DNA of 64,000 nt from Diogma glabrata (lineage: Eukaryota; Arthropoda; Insecta; Diptera; Cylindrotomidae). The notes under the pieces were generated by a model that was not told the origin of the DNA, ran no database searches, and worked only from the letters and a program-made list of their open reading frames with translations. The stretch lies in assembly GCA_963693315.1 (NCBI GenBank), contig OY856187.1, positions 386,239,263 to 386,303,262 on the forward strand. The letters run 5' to 3'. The translations under genes were made by a program, and so were the position numbers. The first letter of the stretch is position 1; each line of letters begins with the position of its first letter. Below, one piece after another: positions 35,546 to 46,954 of this stretch.

Positions 35546-35779
35546 TTATCTACGCTTGGTATAGTCGAAAAAAATACACCATTAGCCTAATGAAGATTGT
35601 ACCACGTAATTGATGAATGTATTCATTATTAAATTGCGTTAACTTTTTTATTTTAGGTTTAAACAAATATTTTGAATAAAATAAATTTAGATTTATTTAA
35701 TTTAATTGCAAATAAACTGTAAATATAGGGTAAGTTGTATTTAATTTTCATTTAATTTTATATAAATATTTAAATCAAA

Positions 35780-38700
35780 ATGAAAGAAGGTGGAAAAAAA
35801 CAGACTCCATCGCAAAGGAAAAAACGGTTAGCAAAGAAAAGGCAAAGATACAACAGCAAAAGAGCCAGTGAAGATGAAATATCCAAAAATATACGACTTG
35901 AGAAGCGTCGAGAATGGTTGCAGAATGAAAAACCTGTGGACCGTGAACTTCGTCTTCAAAAGCAAAAGCAACGTTATGAGCAATCAAAGAAACGTAAAAT
36001 GACAGTGGCAGCACCAAATTCTCATGAGAAAAGGCCAAATTTAATAGGGGAACATGCCCCTCATCTTGATGCTCAACGATTTCAAGAAGTGCATTCAGAT
36101 ACTACACTTTTCAATAACGCAATCAACAACTTCTGCGATCGTATTTGTGAGATTTGTACGAAGCAATGTTACTTAAACCAGATACAAATGGTGACATACA
36201 ACGCAGCTGCATTATCGTACTTACCACCAAAATTAACACAAAGACCAACAATACAGTTATGCACACGTTGTAGAAAACATGTTACTAGCAATAAAACAAC
36301 CGGACCATCAAAGGCTTATTGGAACAATCTTGATCCTGGTATCATTCCAGAAGAAGTCAAAGTTCTGTCAACATCAGAACAACGCTTATTGTCAAGAGTG
36401 ATTCCCTTTGTAAAAATTGTTAAGTTCTCCGGACTATTTGGACAATATGGATTTCGAGGACAAGCAGTACTCTTTGCTCAAGACATCTTTGAGGTAAGCG
36501 AGAAACTACCTAATATGCTTCCAAGATCAACGAGCAATATAGCCCTCGTTGTAGTAACGGAACACCTTGAAAATCTAAATATTACACGAGAGTTCGCTAT
36601 CTCTCGAACAAGGGTTAATAATGCACTACGATGGTTAGTTGAGAACAATCCTTTGTACAGAGATGTGTCAATAAACAATGATGCTGTAATTGATGAAAAT
36701 GATATAATCCGCGTTACTGAGGAACAACCAGTAGTAATGGCACCATCTCAGCAGTCAAAAATACCAAAAACCTCATACATGGCAATAAATGGCAATGCTA
36801 GAATTTTGCGTGCATCATGGCATCAAGGCAATTGCGAAATCTTCACATCAGGATATGCAGGACTACAATGTTGTGCCATGGTGCTCGCGAATATAGTAAG
36901 AGCGGCAATATTTGCACCGAATAGATGGTCAACTAATACATTAAATATTAATATGATAGAAGCCGACGGCATGTATGAAGAAATACGAAGGCTGACACCT
37001 GAGCATGAGATTGATGTAAATGGACATCTAGAAGTACGTAACTTTAATGTTATCAAGAATGATTTTATAATGTTTAATGAATCATTTACAATTAAATTTG
37101 ATGATAATACACCACTTTATGGCAGTCTTAAAGATAAAATCACCCAAAACAATATTGGAATGACAATGCGAACAGCGTTAAATCTTTTGTTCGTTGAACA
37201 TAATGCGGGAATATTGATAGCAGGATCGAAATCCTTGGGAATCATGCACTATGATAACAAGTACTACTTTACAGATTCACATTCGTGTGGTATAAAAGGT
37301 GCAGCTGCAAAAGATAATAATGGCAAGGCATGTATAATCGAATGCGATACATTTGAGGAACTTCAACGCATCATCAAGCGTGCAACAGGATCAAATAATA
37401 TCCAATACACCATTAACTACATACACGTGCAACAAAAGCGTGACATCGTCCAACAAAATGTTCAGCAAGAAGTTACATTGCAAGAAGCAGTGACAAAACC
37501 AATTGGAGCACCACAACAGCAATTTTTACCTATACAAACATCAGTTATAGCACAGATAGACTGTTTAGAACCAGATGTAGAGGATGAACTTGAGGTATCT
37601 GACAACGTTAATGAAATCAGGCGCAAAACCAGAGACAACCTTGTTAATGATGCGCATGAATTAAAAGCCGAAGAGTTTGCATGGTTCTACTTGTTCCCAT
37701 ATGGTGTCAATGGACTGAAAGAACCAAATAGGCTAGTACGAATTACACCATTAGATTATTATCAATACCGTATACTGGGCAGTGATACACGTTTTCAACG
37801 AAATGACTATCTCTTCTATGCTCTATCAATGTTTGAATACAAACGAATTCAGAGCAACATCACAGCGTGCGGGAAAAAAATACAAGGACGAGATGGAAAA
37901 GTTGAAGACATACATTTATATATGAAAAATTTGAGAGGCTCTTCATCCTACTGGCACTCAGCGCTAAACGACCTAATAGCACAAATTAGATGTCTTCGAC
38001 CACCAACATATTTTGTTACATTCAGTTGTAATGATTTATATTGGTTGGATATGCGAAGAGCACTCTTAATAGCTGACGGAAAACCAAATGAAGATCCAAG
38101 TACACTGACTATCAATGCCACACAAAGACTTATAGAACAATACCCCGTAATAGTTAGTCGACACTTTATGATTCGTGTTAATGCACTCATGAGATTCATC
38201 AAAAGCAACAATAAAGTATTTGGTGGTAATGTACAAGATTTCTGGTGGCGCATTGAGTTCCAGAATCGTGGCAGTCCACATCTACATATGGTTTTATGGA
38301 TAAAAGATCATCCATTACTGGATACAGTTGAGGGAATCAAACAAATTGACCAAGTTTGCTCATGTAAACTTCCAGAAGAAGGGTCGGATCTCTATGATAT
38401 TGTAAAAAAATGTCAAATTCATCATCATACTGCAACATGCAAGAAAAATGACACAACGTCCACTACGTGCCGATTCAATTTCCCAAGACAAGAGTGCACG
38501 GAAACTCATTTAGTAGAATCAACGTCTGATGAGTTCATTCGCAATGGTGGAAGAATATGCATGTTAAAACGAAGAAGCAGGGATCGTTGGGTAAATAATT
38601 ATAATCCGATACTTCTCAATTTGTGGAAAGGTAATATGGACATTCAACCATGTGGAACGAACGAATCGATTGCATTCTACATCGCTAAATACATCTCGAA

Positions 38701-40942
38701 GTCAGAACCCACAGAACTTGAGGTTGGAATAAGACAGGCTTTACAACAGATCCGTCGAGAAGAAACTGATTTATCAAAAAAGTTGTTCAAGATCTGTATG
38801 AGAATAATGCAGGAACGCCAAATATCAGCATGTGAATGTGTTTATCGGTTGTGTCATCTCAATCTAAGGAATAGCTCAAGAAAGACTGTATTTCTTAACA
38901 CACGTAAACCTGAACAAAGATACAAAGTGCTTAAATTTGATGAAACTGGTCAAGCATCTGGTTATTGTCTAAACCTGTTTGAACGATATGAGAAACGTCC
39001 AGAACAACAGCCAGACTACAACTTCAACGATATGAACTTAATGGAGTTCGCAATGCTGTTTGAACCGTACTATGGAAAACAACTAACAGATATTGAAGAA
39101 AATATTGATGAAGATGCATATGAGCAAGGGCAAAAAGCAACGACACGACTCATACAACTCATTGACAATTCAAAGATGTCTATAAGACATAACTCAGCAT
39201 GCATACGAGTACCACACTTCATAGCAGCACAAGATCCTGAAAATTATTTCTATAGTCTGCTAGTGCAATATAAACCGTATCGAAATGAGAGTGACCTAAT
39301 GAAAGAATTCGATACTGCGAAGGCAGCATTCTTGGCAAATGAAGAACAACTTAGACAAAAAAGTAGACAGATGGAATTACACCGTGAACGTGATAAGTTG
39401 CTTGAGAATGCGTTTAACCAAGTGCATGCATTCCAAATACTGGATCAAGCGGAGCCATTTGAGTTGGAAGAAGAGGAATTAAGAGAAGATCAGCATGTGG
39501 AAATTGATCAATTCAAATCAGCATGTCAAGTAATGAATGCAGGTCAACGAGATATATTTTTGATGGTGACAGAAAGCATTCAAAACCAATTAAATGGGGC
39601 TAATGAACGGTTGAGGATTTTCTTCACGGGTGGAGCTGGAGTTGGCAAGACATTTCTCCTAAACTTACTACGAAATCAGATTAAGCTATGCTATGCACCA
39701 AAGAAGGCGGTTATAGTATGTGCTTTAACTGGAGTAGCTGCTCGCTTAATTAGCGGCTCAACATTGCATACTACTCTGAAACTACCAGTACAAAAAGATG
39801 GCCGATCTACTGGTATGGCACCATTAACTGGAAACTATCTGAAGATCATGCGTCAACAGTGGAGGGAAATTGAATTTATAATCATTGATGAGATATCCAT
39901 GGTCTCATATCAGATGATATGCATGATTGATATCCGCCTTAGACAACTCAAGAACAAAGACGAGTTCTTTGGTGGTCTCAATGTATTGTTATTTGGAGAT
40001 CTTATGCAACTACCACCAATAAAAAAATCAGGAGCACCTGTGTTTAAACAGCCACAACACCTTCAACCAGCAACACACTTATGGAGATTATTTTCGTTGT
40101 GCGAGTTAAAAGAGAACATGCGCCAACAAGGAGACAATACGTTTATTAATGTTTTGAATGCACTTCGAGTTGGAAACATGAAACCAGAGCACATCGCAGT
40201 ACTAGCAGATAGAATCCTTCAAGAACCCACTGGTGAATTTGCAATTGAGAAAGCATTACGAATATATCCGACAAACAAGCAAGTTGATGACCACAACCAA
40301 GCAGTACTTCAACACTTTAAAGCAAAAAACATTCCTATGTTTAAAATAAGAGCACAAGACAGGCTTGTTGATGCGACACGAAATCTTGGTAATACCAGAT
40401 TATGTGACATCATTTCAACGGATGTTAACAAGACTGGAGGGTTACCTACAGAGTTGGAGATATTTGTTGGTGCCAAAGTCATGTTAAGATCCAACATTGA
40501 TGTTATGAAAGGGCTGGTAAATGGGGCAATCGGGTATATTACTGAAATAAAATGGCCCAACTTTAGAAGAGCTCAAATGTATGCTGAAGATATACCGTCA
40601 GTTTGTATTGACTTCAAACAGAATGGCATACATACAATACACCCGAAATCAATACAGTTCCAAGCAAAGTTTAGTTATGGAACAGCTGAAAGAAGAATGC
40701 TTCCATTAATCCTCTCATGGGCATCAACTGTACACAAGATGCAAGGATGTACAGTAGACACAGCTGTAGTATATTTAGGATCCAAGATTTTTGAAGAAGG
40801 ACAGGCTTATGTATCAATTAGTCGTGTGAAAACTCTCAAAGGGCTTAAAATAGAAGAGTTAGACTGCACAAAAATCACAGGAAAGAAACCTTGCAACAAC
40901 GAAGCTTTAGCAGAAATGGAACGAATGAGGAACCCTCCATGA
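35780..40942 (+). CDS. Helitron Rep-helicase with an added cysteine-protease-like domain
   Basis: 1720 residues, uninterrupted. In order: a basic, charged N-terminus with Arg/Lys-rich repeats (1-75); a C-x2-C..C-x2-C zinc-finger-like region (about 112-165); a DUF6570-like stretch (about 190-295); a domain at about 330-560 resembling the herpesvirus tegument-type (C76) cysteine protease, with C364 in GLQCC, D499 and H501 in TDSHSCG; the Helitron N-terminal/Rep domain with the HUH motif H834-L-H836 (PHLHMVLW) and the two tyrosines Y967 and Y971 in FYIAKYISK; and a PIF1-type helicase with Walker A GGAGVGKT (K1290), Walker B IIIDEISM and a C-terminal motif QAYVSISR. It would nick and unwind DNA for rolling-circle transposition. 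All Rep and helicase residues are present, so the copy may be active. The start is the ATG nearest the basic N-terminus. Confidence 0.92.
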   Translation: MKEGGKKQTPSQRKKRLAKKRQRYNSKRASEDEISKNIRLEKRREWLQNEKPVDRELRLQKQKQRYEQSKKRKMTVAAPNSHEKRPNLIGEHAPHLDAQRFQEVHSDTTLFNNAINNFCDRICEICTKQCYLNQIQMVTYNAAALSYLPPKLTQRPTIQLCTRCRKHVTSNKTTGPSKAYWNNLDPGIIPEEVKVLSTSEQRLLSRVIPFVKIVKFSGLFGQYGFRGQAVLFAQDIFEVSEKLPNMLPRSTSNIALVVVTEHLENLNITREFAISRTRVNNALRWLVENNPLYRDVSINNDAVIDENDIIRVTEEQPVVMAPSQQSKIPKTSYMAINGNARILRASWHQGNCEIFTSGYAGLQCCAMVLANIVRAAIFAPNRWSTNTLNINMIEADGMYEEIRRLTPEHEIDVNGHLEVRNFNVIKNDFIMFNESFTIKFDDNTPLYGSLKDKITQNNIGMTMRTALNLLFVEHNAGILIAGSKSLGIMHYDNKYYFTDSHSCGIKGAAAKDNNGKACIIECDTFEELQRIIKRATGSNNIQYTINYIHVQQKRDIVQQNVQQEVTLQEAVTKPIGAPQQQFLPIQTSVIAQIDCLEPDVEDELEVSDNVNEIRRKTRDNLVNDAHELKAEEFAWFYLFPYGVNGLKEPNRLVRITPLDYYQYRILGSDTRFQRNDYLFYALSMFEYKRIQSNITACGKKIQGRDGKVEDIHLYMKNLRGSSSYWHSALNDLIAQIRCLRPPTYFVTFSCNDLYWLDMRRALLIADGKPNEDPSTLTINATQRLIEQYPVIVSRHFMIRVNALMRFIKSNNKVFGGNVQDFWWRIEFQNRGSPHLHMVLWIKDHPLLDTVEGIKQIDQVCSCKLPEEGSDLYDIVKKCQIHHHTATCKKNDTTSTTCRFNFPRQECTETHLVESTSDEFIRNGGRICMLKRRSRDRWVNNYNPILLNLWKGNMDIQPCGTNESIAFYIAKYISKSEPTELEVGIRQALQQIRREETDLSKKLFKICMRIMQERQISACECVYRLCHLNLRNSSRKTVFLNTRKPEQRYKVLKFDETGQASGYCLNLFERYEKRPEQQPDYNFNDMNLMEFAMLFEPYYGKQLTDIEENIDEDAYEQGQKATTRLIQLIDNSKMSIRHNSACIRVPHFIAAQDPENYFYSLLVQYKPYRNESDLMKEFDTAKAAFLANEEQLRQKSRQMELHRERDKLLENAFNQVHAFQILDQAEPFELEEEELREDQHVEIDQFKSACQVMNAGQRDIFLMVTESIQNQLNGANERLRIFFTGGAGVGKTFLLNLLRNQIKLCYAPKKAVIVCALTGVAARLISGSTLHTTLKLPVQKDGRSTGMAPLTGNYLKIMRQQWREIEFIIIDEISMVSYQMICMIDIRLRQLKNKDEFFGGLNVLLFGDLMQLPPIKKSGAPVFKQPQHLQPATHLWRLFSLCELKENMRQQGDNTFINVLNALRVGNMKPEHIAVLADRILQEPTGEFAIEKALRIYPTNKQVDDHNQAVLQHFKAKNIPMFKIRAQDRLVDATRNLGNTRLCDIISTDVNKTGGLPTELEIFVGAKVMLRSNIDVMKGLVNGAIGYITEIKWPNFRRAQMYAEDIPSVCIDFKQNGIHTIHPKSIQFQAKFSYGTAERRMLPLILSWASTVHKMQGCTVDTAVVYLGSKIFEEGQAYVSISRVKTLKGLKIEELDCTKITGKKPCNNEALAEMERMRNPP

Positions 40943-41054
40943 GGCTAGAGCAGAAGGCATGAATGAATTGAACAGACAAAACAAACCAAAAATGGATGAT
41001 CACCATATAGCAAACTGACTCAAAAATTTAGACTATGACTAAAAACTATAAAAT

Positions 41055-41460
41055 AAAAAAAAAATAAAAAAAAAATTTTTAAAAAACACACTTTTATTGT
41101 TGAAAACGAACTAAAAACTAAAAAATAAATTTTGCATTTACACAACACGATGCTCCAAAGAAACAAAGGTTATCTTCAATCGTTAAATCTTTAATTAATA
41201 ACTATGATTGCTATCAAACTGCAACAAGAAATCAAATGTTTATATTTTTTTAAACAATTTAACAAAGATGGCAAAATTAGATGAAGAGACTAGAACATTA
41301 TTTAACTAGTAGTTTTGTTAGATAAATAATGTTTCGTTACAGTTTTTTACAAAAAATAAAAGTGGGTGGCGCAGTCAATATAGAAAAGCAGTAAATGTGT
41401 ACAAAATTGGCTAAGACCATTTGATACCAAATACTAGTTAAAACTACAATTAAAACAACC
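41055..41460. repeat. Left arm of a large inverted repeat
   Basis: About 405 bp, almost identical to the reverse complement of 42281-42687 (for example GATGCTCCAAAGAAACAAAG and AAGTGGGTGGCGCAGTCAAT here). It begins about 110 bp after the Helitron stop. It contains an internal hairpin AACATTATTTA..TAAATAATGTT at about 41297-41333. Confidence 0.9.
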
Positions 41461-42280
41461 AGATTGGAGCAGTTAAGAGGAGCAGACCTCATTAAAAAAC
41501 GGCTATTGGGTCAGATACTAATGCTGTATCTCTGATGATGACTAAAGCAGGTCGAAACCCAAAGATGAAACAACAGTCAAATGAATTAAATAAAAAAGTT
41601 CAAGCGGCAGAATATCCGCTAGAAATAGGTAGATTTCATTGTCTGCCAGATTTTTATAATTTTGGAATAACATAATTTTTGGAATTTTGAAATAAGTTTG
41701 TATTACTGATTTTGTTATAATTTTTGCATAGAAAGAATTGATTTTGATCTCGAAACGTAAATGTAGAAGTTTTTGAGTAGTTTACTGAGTGTATCATCTT
41801 TTCAATAAGTAATGTTAATTTTATGATCTGTTGTCATTTTCCAGCAAAGTATTTATGTTTCGTGTTAGTTTTGTAACAAACTTCTGAACAGAGATCAAAT
41901 ACTTGTACTTCTTTTACAAATAAATTTATGTTTAATATACATCGCTGCCCAAAACTAACAACAATGTCTCCATAAAAGCCTTCTGCCGAAAACTATATCA
42001 ATATCCTTAACCCAGACCAAAGTCTTGATATCGAAGAGCCTTGAGATTTCAGCCGCTCCATGTCAAAACAGATATCAAAACAAAGTATCAATACGATACT
42101 ACAATCAGAAGCATTTGTTTAGTTGCTGCATGTAGTTTCGTGTAGTTTAGTTGCTGCATGTAGAATGATAACATTTGTTACAAAAAAGTTACATATCAAT
42201 TTATAGTAATCGTAGCATCAATTTATAGTATTTATAAATATATGTTTCAAGTTATATTGAGCATTTAGATGAAATTTAAG
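41461..42280. repeat. Centre of the foldback: ribozyme segment plus a dispersed-repeat tail
   Basis: The first 190 bp hold the hammerhead-like motif and GCGGCAGAATATCCGC. From about 41655 to 42065 the sequence matches 44980-45445 (ATTTTTGGAATTTTGAAA units, then ATCGCTGCCCAAAACTAA and TCTTGATATC), the 3' end of the TGTCAAGTGTGTCAAA repeat family. The rest is AT-rich. Confidence 0.65.
41506..41562 (+). ncRNA. Predicted hammerhead ribozyme (open at stem III)
   Basis: Read as RNA: stem III UUGGG (41506-41510) with CCCAA (41558-41562); U then C at 41511-41512 as the cleavage site; stem I AGAUAC (41513-41518) with GUAUCU (41526-41531), perfect 6 bp; core CUGAUGA (41532-41538); stem II GAC (41540-41542) with GUC (41551-41553) and loop UAAAGCAG; then GAAA (41554-41557), whose last A pairs with the U before the cleavage site. 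All invariant core positions are present. One unpaired U (41539) precedes stem II. Hammerheads of this kind are known in Penelope-like retroelements and other repeats. Activity is not shown. Confidence 0.65.
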
Positions 42281-42687
42281 TATTTGGTTGTTTTAATTGT
42301 AGTTTTAACTAGTATTTGGTATCAAATGGTCTTAGCCAATTTTGTACACATTTACTGCTTTTCTATATTGACTGCGCCACCCACTTTTATTTTTTGTAAA
42401 AAACTGTAACGAAACATTATTTATCTAACAAAACTACTAGTTAAATAATGTTCTAGTCTCTTCATCTAATTTTGCCATCTTTGTTAAATTGTTTAAAAAA
42501 ATATAAACATTTGATTTCTTGTTGCAGTTTGATAGCAATCATAGTTATTAATTAAAGATTTAACGATTGAAGATAACCTTTGTTTCTTTGGAGCATCGTG
42601 TTGTGTAAATGCAAAATTTATTTTTTAGTTTTTAGTTCGTTTTCAACAATAAAAGTGTGTTTTTTAAAAATTTTTTTTTTATTTTTT
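42281..42687. repeat. Right arm of the large inverted repeat
   Basis: Inverted partner of 41055-41460, with almost no differences by eye. Both arms end in an A- or T-rich block (AAAAATTTTT..), so the pair could be a foldback transposon or a terminal duplication created by a neighbouring element. Confidence 0.9.
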
Positions 42688-42689
42688 AT

Positions 42690-43700
42690 TCTCTATTATG
42701 ACTAAAGTAGTATTTCATAACAAAGTTCTAGAAATTATAATTCTTCCCATGTCAGCGATTATGTTCAAAGGATTGTGTGTGTGGATTTCACGCTTGACAA
42801 ACGTGTTGCCTATTACCCACTTGTTAGCTCGCTGATTGTTGTTCAGTTAAAGCACTTGTTAAAACCCCTCTTATTGAGGAATTTAACAACATGGAAAGGT
42901 TTTTATATTTTTAGGGAGGAGTTCAGTGGATGTCGAGTTTAGCGAACGTAAAAAAAATTTCTGCTCGCAATTAATCTTGATTAACATAATTAAATTCATT
43001 AAATTAATTATATAAATTGTGTTTGTTTAATAGCTCGTGTTGTGGGTCATAATTTTATGCATTTTTATTTACGAAAAACACACGGGTTGCGTAAATAATT
43101 GAAAATCAAATTTAATTACTGAACATGGTGGCGTTAACACCGGCTTTTTTTGTTTTATTAAATATTTCAGAAAATACGTCGATTTTGAAAATGTCAAAAT
43201 AAATTTAGTCTATTATTATTTAAAATTATTTAAAATTATTTATGAAATAATTGGAACACATAAGAAATTATTGTTTAGTGATTTTGGTGGGTTTTTTGAA
43301 GTGCAGTTATCATATGTATAAATTGCATAGCAAATAGAAAATTTGATTATTGATTAAAACGAAAAAATTTCTTTCATTTTGCTGGTCTGATATTTGCATA
43401 TGCGTCTTTATTTTTATTGTTTGTATTGTAGGCGTTGAAATTTAATTAATTTTTAATTAATCAAATTAGATAAGTTAATCATTTGATTTCAGTAATTTGA
43501 GGATGTATCAACTTAACCCAACTTTTTCTCCGTTGATTTTTTTTGACGTTTAAATTGGATATGTTTACTATGATATTGGAAAACAATTAATTTTTGATAT
43601 AATTTTTGATAGTTGTGTAAATTTATAAAATAAATACTACTTAAGGTAAACAAAAATTCTTATATACATTCTTACAATTTATAATCCGTTTTTGGTTTCT
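42690..43700. other. No gene seen; AT-rich spacer
   Basis: No ORF or structure that I can support. Confidence 0.5.
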
Positions 43701-43704
43701 ATCC

Positions 43705-45445
43705 GTATATTTTTACTTCGGTCTGAAAGACCTAAGTATTACATTCATGAGCTCAAAGTGAAATTCTTACCCCCACTTTTTTTGACATTTCTCGACGTTT
43801 TAGGACCTCCTGATTCTAAAAAAGCAAAAAAAAAAAAAATGTATGTCTGTCTGTCGGCCGGCCGTCATTACCTACGCTGCAGGGAAAACCACTGGAGGGA
43901 TTTCAAAAATTTTTTTTTCTAAAAATAGGTATACTCAAGGGACAGGTCCGAAAGGACGCTGTGTTCGATAACTGTACCGGAAGTGTGTCAAAAAAATCAT
44001 TATGTGTGTCAAAACAAGGAAATTTGCATATTTTTGGCTTAAAAAACGTTCATTTTAAGTGATTACGAGTAGGAACATTGAATTTGGAGAAATCTTGATG
44101 GTCGGGATTGGTATGTGAGATCAAAAACTAGTTTATTGCATTATAAGTTTGTCAAAAAAAAGTTGTCAAGTGTGTCAAAAGAAAGATTTTTATTTATTTT
44201 TTTACCTAATTTTTTGGAAAAAATATAAAATTAATTGTTTGTTTGAAATGAAGTTTTATTATTATTATTGCGAATTATGGCATTATAAGTTTGTCAAAAA
44301 AGTGTTGTCAAGTGTGTCAAAAGAAAGATTTTTATTTTTTTTTTACCCAATTTTTTGGAAATAAAATTGTTTGTTTAAAATGAAATTTTATTATTATTAT
44401 TGAGAATTATGGCATTATAAGTTTGTCAACAAAATGTTGTCAAGTGTGTCAAAAGATTTTTATTTAGTTTTTTACCCAATTTTTTGGAAAAAAATAAATT
44501 GTTTGTTTGAAATGAAATTTTATTATTATTATTGAGAATTATGGCATTATAAGTTTGTCAAAAAATGTTGTCAAGTGTGTCAAAAGAAAGGTTTTTATTT
44601 ATTTTTTACCCAATTCTTTTAGAAAAAATTAAAATTAATAGTTCGTATGACATGATATTTTATTATTATTATTGAGAATTATGGCATTATAAGTTTGTCA
44701 AAAAATAATGTCAAGTGTGTCAAAAAATGATTTCATTTAATTTTTTAGTCAATATTTTGGGAGCTGTTTTTATGACGTAAATGTAATTTAAAATGAAATT
44801 GGACATGGAAATTTTTGAATTTGTTGTAGTTTTTGAAATATTTTTGGAATTTTGAAAAAGTTTGTATTTTTGATTTTGTAATAATTTTTGCAATATTTTT
44901 AGAATTTCGGCAAAAGTTTTAATTTTTGATTTTGTAAGAATTTTTGAAATATTTTTAGAATTTTGAAAAATTTTTAATTTTTGATATTATTATAATTTTT
45001 GGAATTTTGAAAAAAGTTTGAATTTTTGATTTTGTAATAATTTTTGCAATATGTTTAGAATTTTGGAAAAAGTTTGAATTTTTAAGAATTTTTGAAATAT
45101 TATTGGAATTTAGAAAATATTTAAATATTTGATTTTATTCTAATATTTGGAATATTTTTCGCATTTTGAAAAAGTTTGATTTTATTTAATTTAACAATAT
45201 TTTTGGAATTTTGATTATAATTTTCCGGCAACGTATTGATGTTTCGTGTTAGTTTTGTAATAAATTTTTAAACAGAGATAAAATACTTGTACTTCAACAA
45301 AGAGTTATGTTTGATGTACATCGCTGCCCAAAACTAAAAACCATGTCCTCATAAAAGTTTGTTGCCGAAAACTATATCAAAATCCTTAACCCAGACCGAA
45401 GTCTTGATATCTCAGAGCTGTGAGATTTCAGCCCCTCCATATTTT
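43705..45445 (+). repeat. TGTCAAGTGTGTCAAA repeat family, full copy with tandem arrays
   Basis: Starts TTTTACTTCGGTCTGAAAGA. At 44139-44760 there are five tandem units of 130-145 bp, each with GCATTATAAGTTTGTCAA, TGTCAAGTGTGTCAAAA and TTTTTACCCAATTTTTTGG. At 44810-45220 a second array of about 60 bp units (ATTTTTGGAATTTTGAAAAA) follows. The last 220 bp match 41840-42065. No protein-coding potential. Partial copies lie at 23972 and 41655. Confidence 0.75.
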
Positions 45446-45639
45446 CAGCTTAAAAATCTTTTAAATTTTAGCCAAGAAAATCAGATTAAGGTTTACCCAA
45501 CTTAATTAATAAGATGAGATTTGTTGTAAAGTATTCTTTCGGCTGCTTTGGATCATTTATTTGTATTGCGCAAGATAGACGGATGTCGATTTTTTTAGGA
45601 ATATGTACTTATGAAAATAATCCCAAGAAGACAAAATTG

Positions 45640-46430
45640 GTGTTAAACACTTCTCTAGCACTTCGACGCTACACCAAAAATTAGTGCGCATACCTATATA
45701 TTTTAGTGCTCATTACTATGTGTTTTTTTTAAAAGGGCAAATAATGCCCACAATTTTGAATAGATCGCGCACCGTTTGAGTGGTGCTAGAGTAGTGCTCG
45801 AGTAGTGCGTAACACCTTAAGTGCTGATTTGCGCACTTCTTGGTGTAGTGCTGGAGTTGTGCATGAGTAGTGCGCAACACTGAACCTGCGCACTTAAGTG
45901 CGCAATACGATACCTTAAGTGCACAAGAAAAGAAAAGGCGGGAAAAATAATTGTTGAAATATGAAAAAAAAATAATTTTTTGCTGAATTTTTTTCCCATT
46001 TTTTTTTCAATACTTTTTTTCATTATTTTTTTTTAATAATTTTTTTTATTGCCCTTCAAATGTCCGTGGAATCTCGGTTCTAATATTAGAAAGCAACTGT
46101 ATATTTTTCTGTGAATGAAACTTGATTGGTATTAATTATCCGATATATATTACTATAACTGTGTACTTACCTCTCGCGTAGAATGCCCATGTTAACTGCC
46201 TGATGTATATGACAATACGCTATTGTATATATACAAAAGTATGACATTTTTAATTCTAGCGAATTATAAGATGCGAGCCGAAATAGAAAACACATGCGGT
46301 GCAAAGTGAGCACTGTTAGTGCAGTTCCCATATAATCATTAGCACCGCTGGTGCCCAAGCGAGCACCATTGGTGCTTATGATTATACGTAAAATGCACTA
46401 ATAGTGCCCGCGTCAACCGCGCAAACTCAG
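45640..46430. repeat. Left subterminal GTGC-rich repeats
   Basis: Dense copies of AGTGC/GCACT: for example TAGTGCTGGAGTTGTGC and AGTAGTGCGCAACAC at 45780-45900, and AGCACCGCTGGTGC and GAGCACCATTGGTGC at 46290-46420. Such clusters are the usual binding sites for CACTA-type transposases. They also lie just upstream of the DUF4806-like gene and may act as its promoter region. Confidence 0.65.
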
Positions 46431-46954
46431 TTTGGTGTGTTTTTCATTTCATTTTATTTCATTTTTCATTTAGTATACTTTGTGGTTCTATATTGTGCAC
46501 GTGTGATCGCTATTATATATTATCTATATAAACATTATACACCAATATAAATCGTAAGATACGGTGTTTTACAGGCGTGTGTGAAAATATTAAAAATCAG
46601 GTATGTATATATATTATATGGCGAGTTGTTGAATGTCAAAATGGTGCTTATAGTGAACATATATTGGTCATTATCTGAATGCGACAGCCGTTATATATAC
46701 ATTTTGGATGTTCAATTTTGTTGTTTGTTTTTTATGTCGATTTACATGTTTTGCGATTAAATTCAAGAACATCAGTGCAAATAAATATTCGCGCGTTCAT
46801 TTTCAACGGAATAACATCATATATGGCCCAAATGGTAATTGAATTTTGTGATTAATTGCGCGTCATTTTTTTTTTCTTTTGTGATTGCATATTATATACG
46901 TTCCACTGATGTACGTACATAACCTAATTGAATTATTGTTTGACTATTTTCAGA

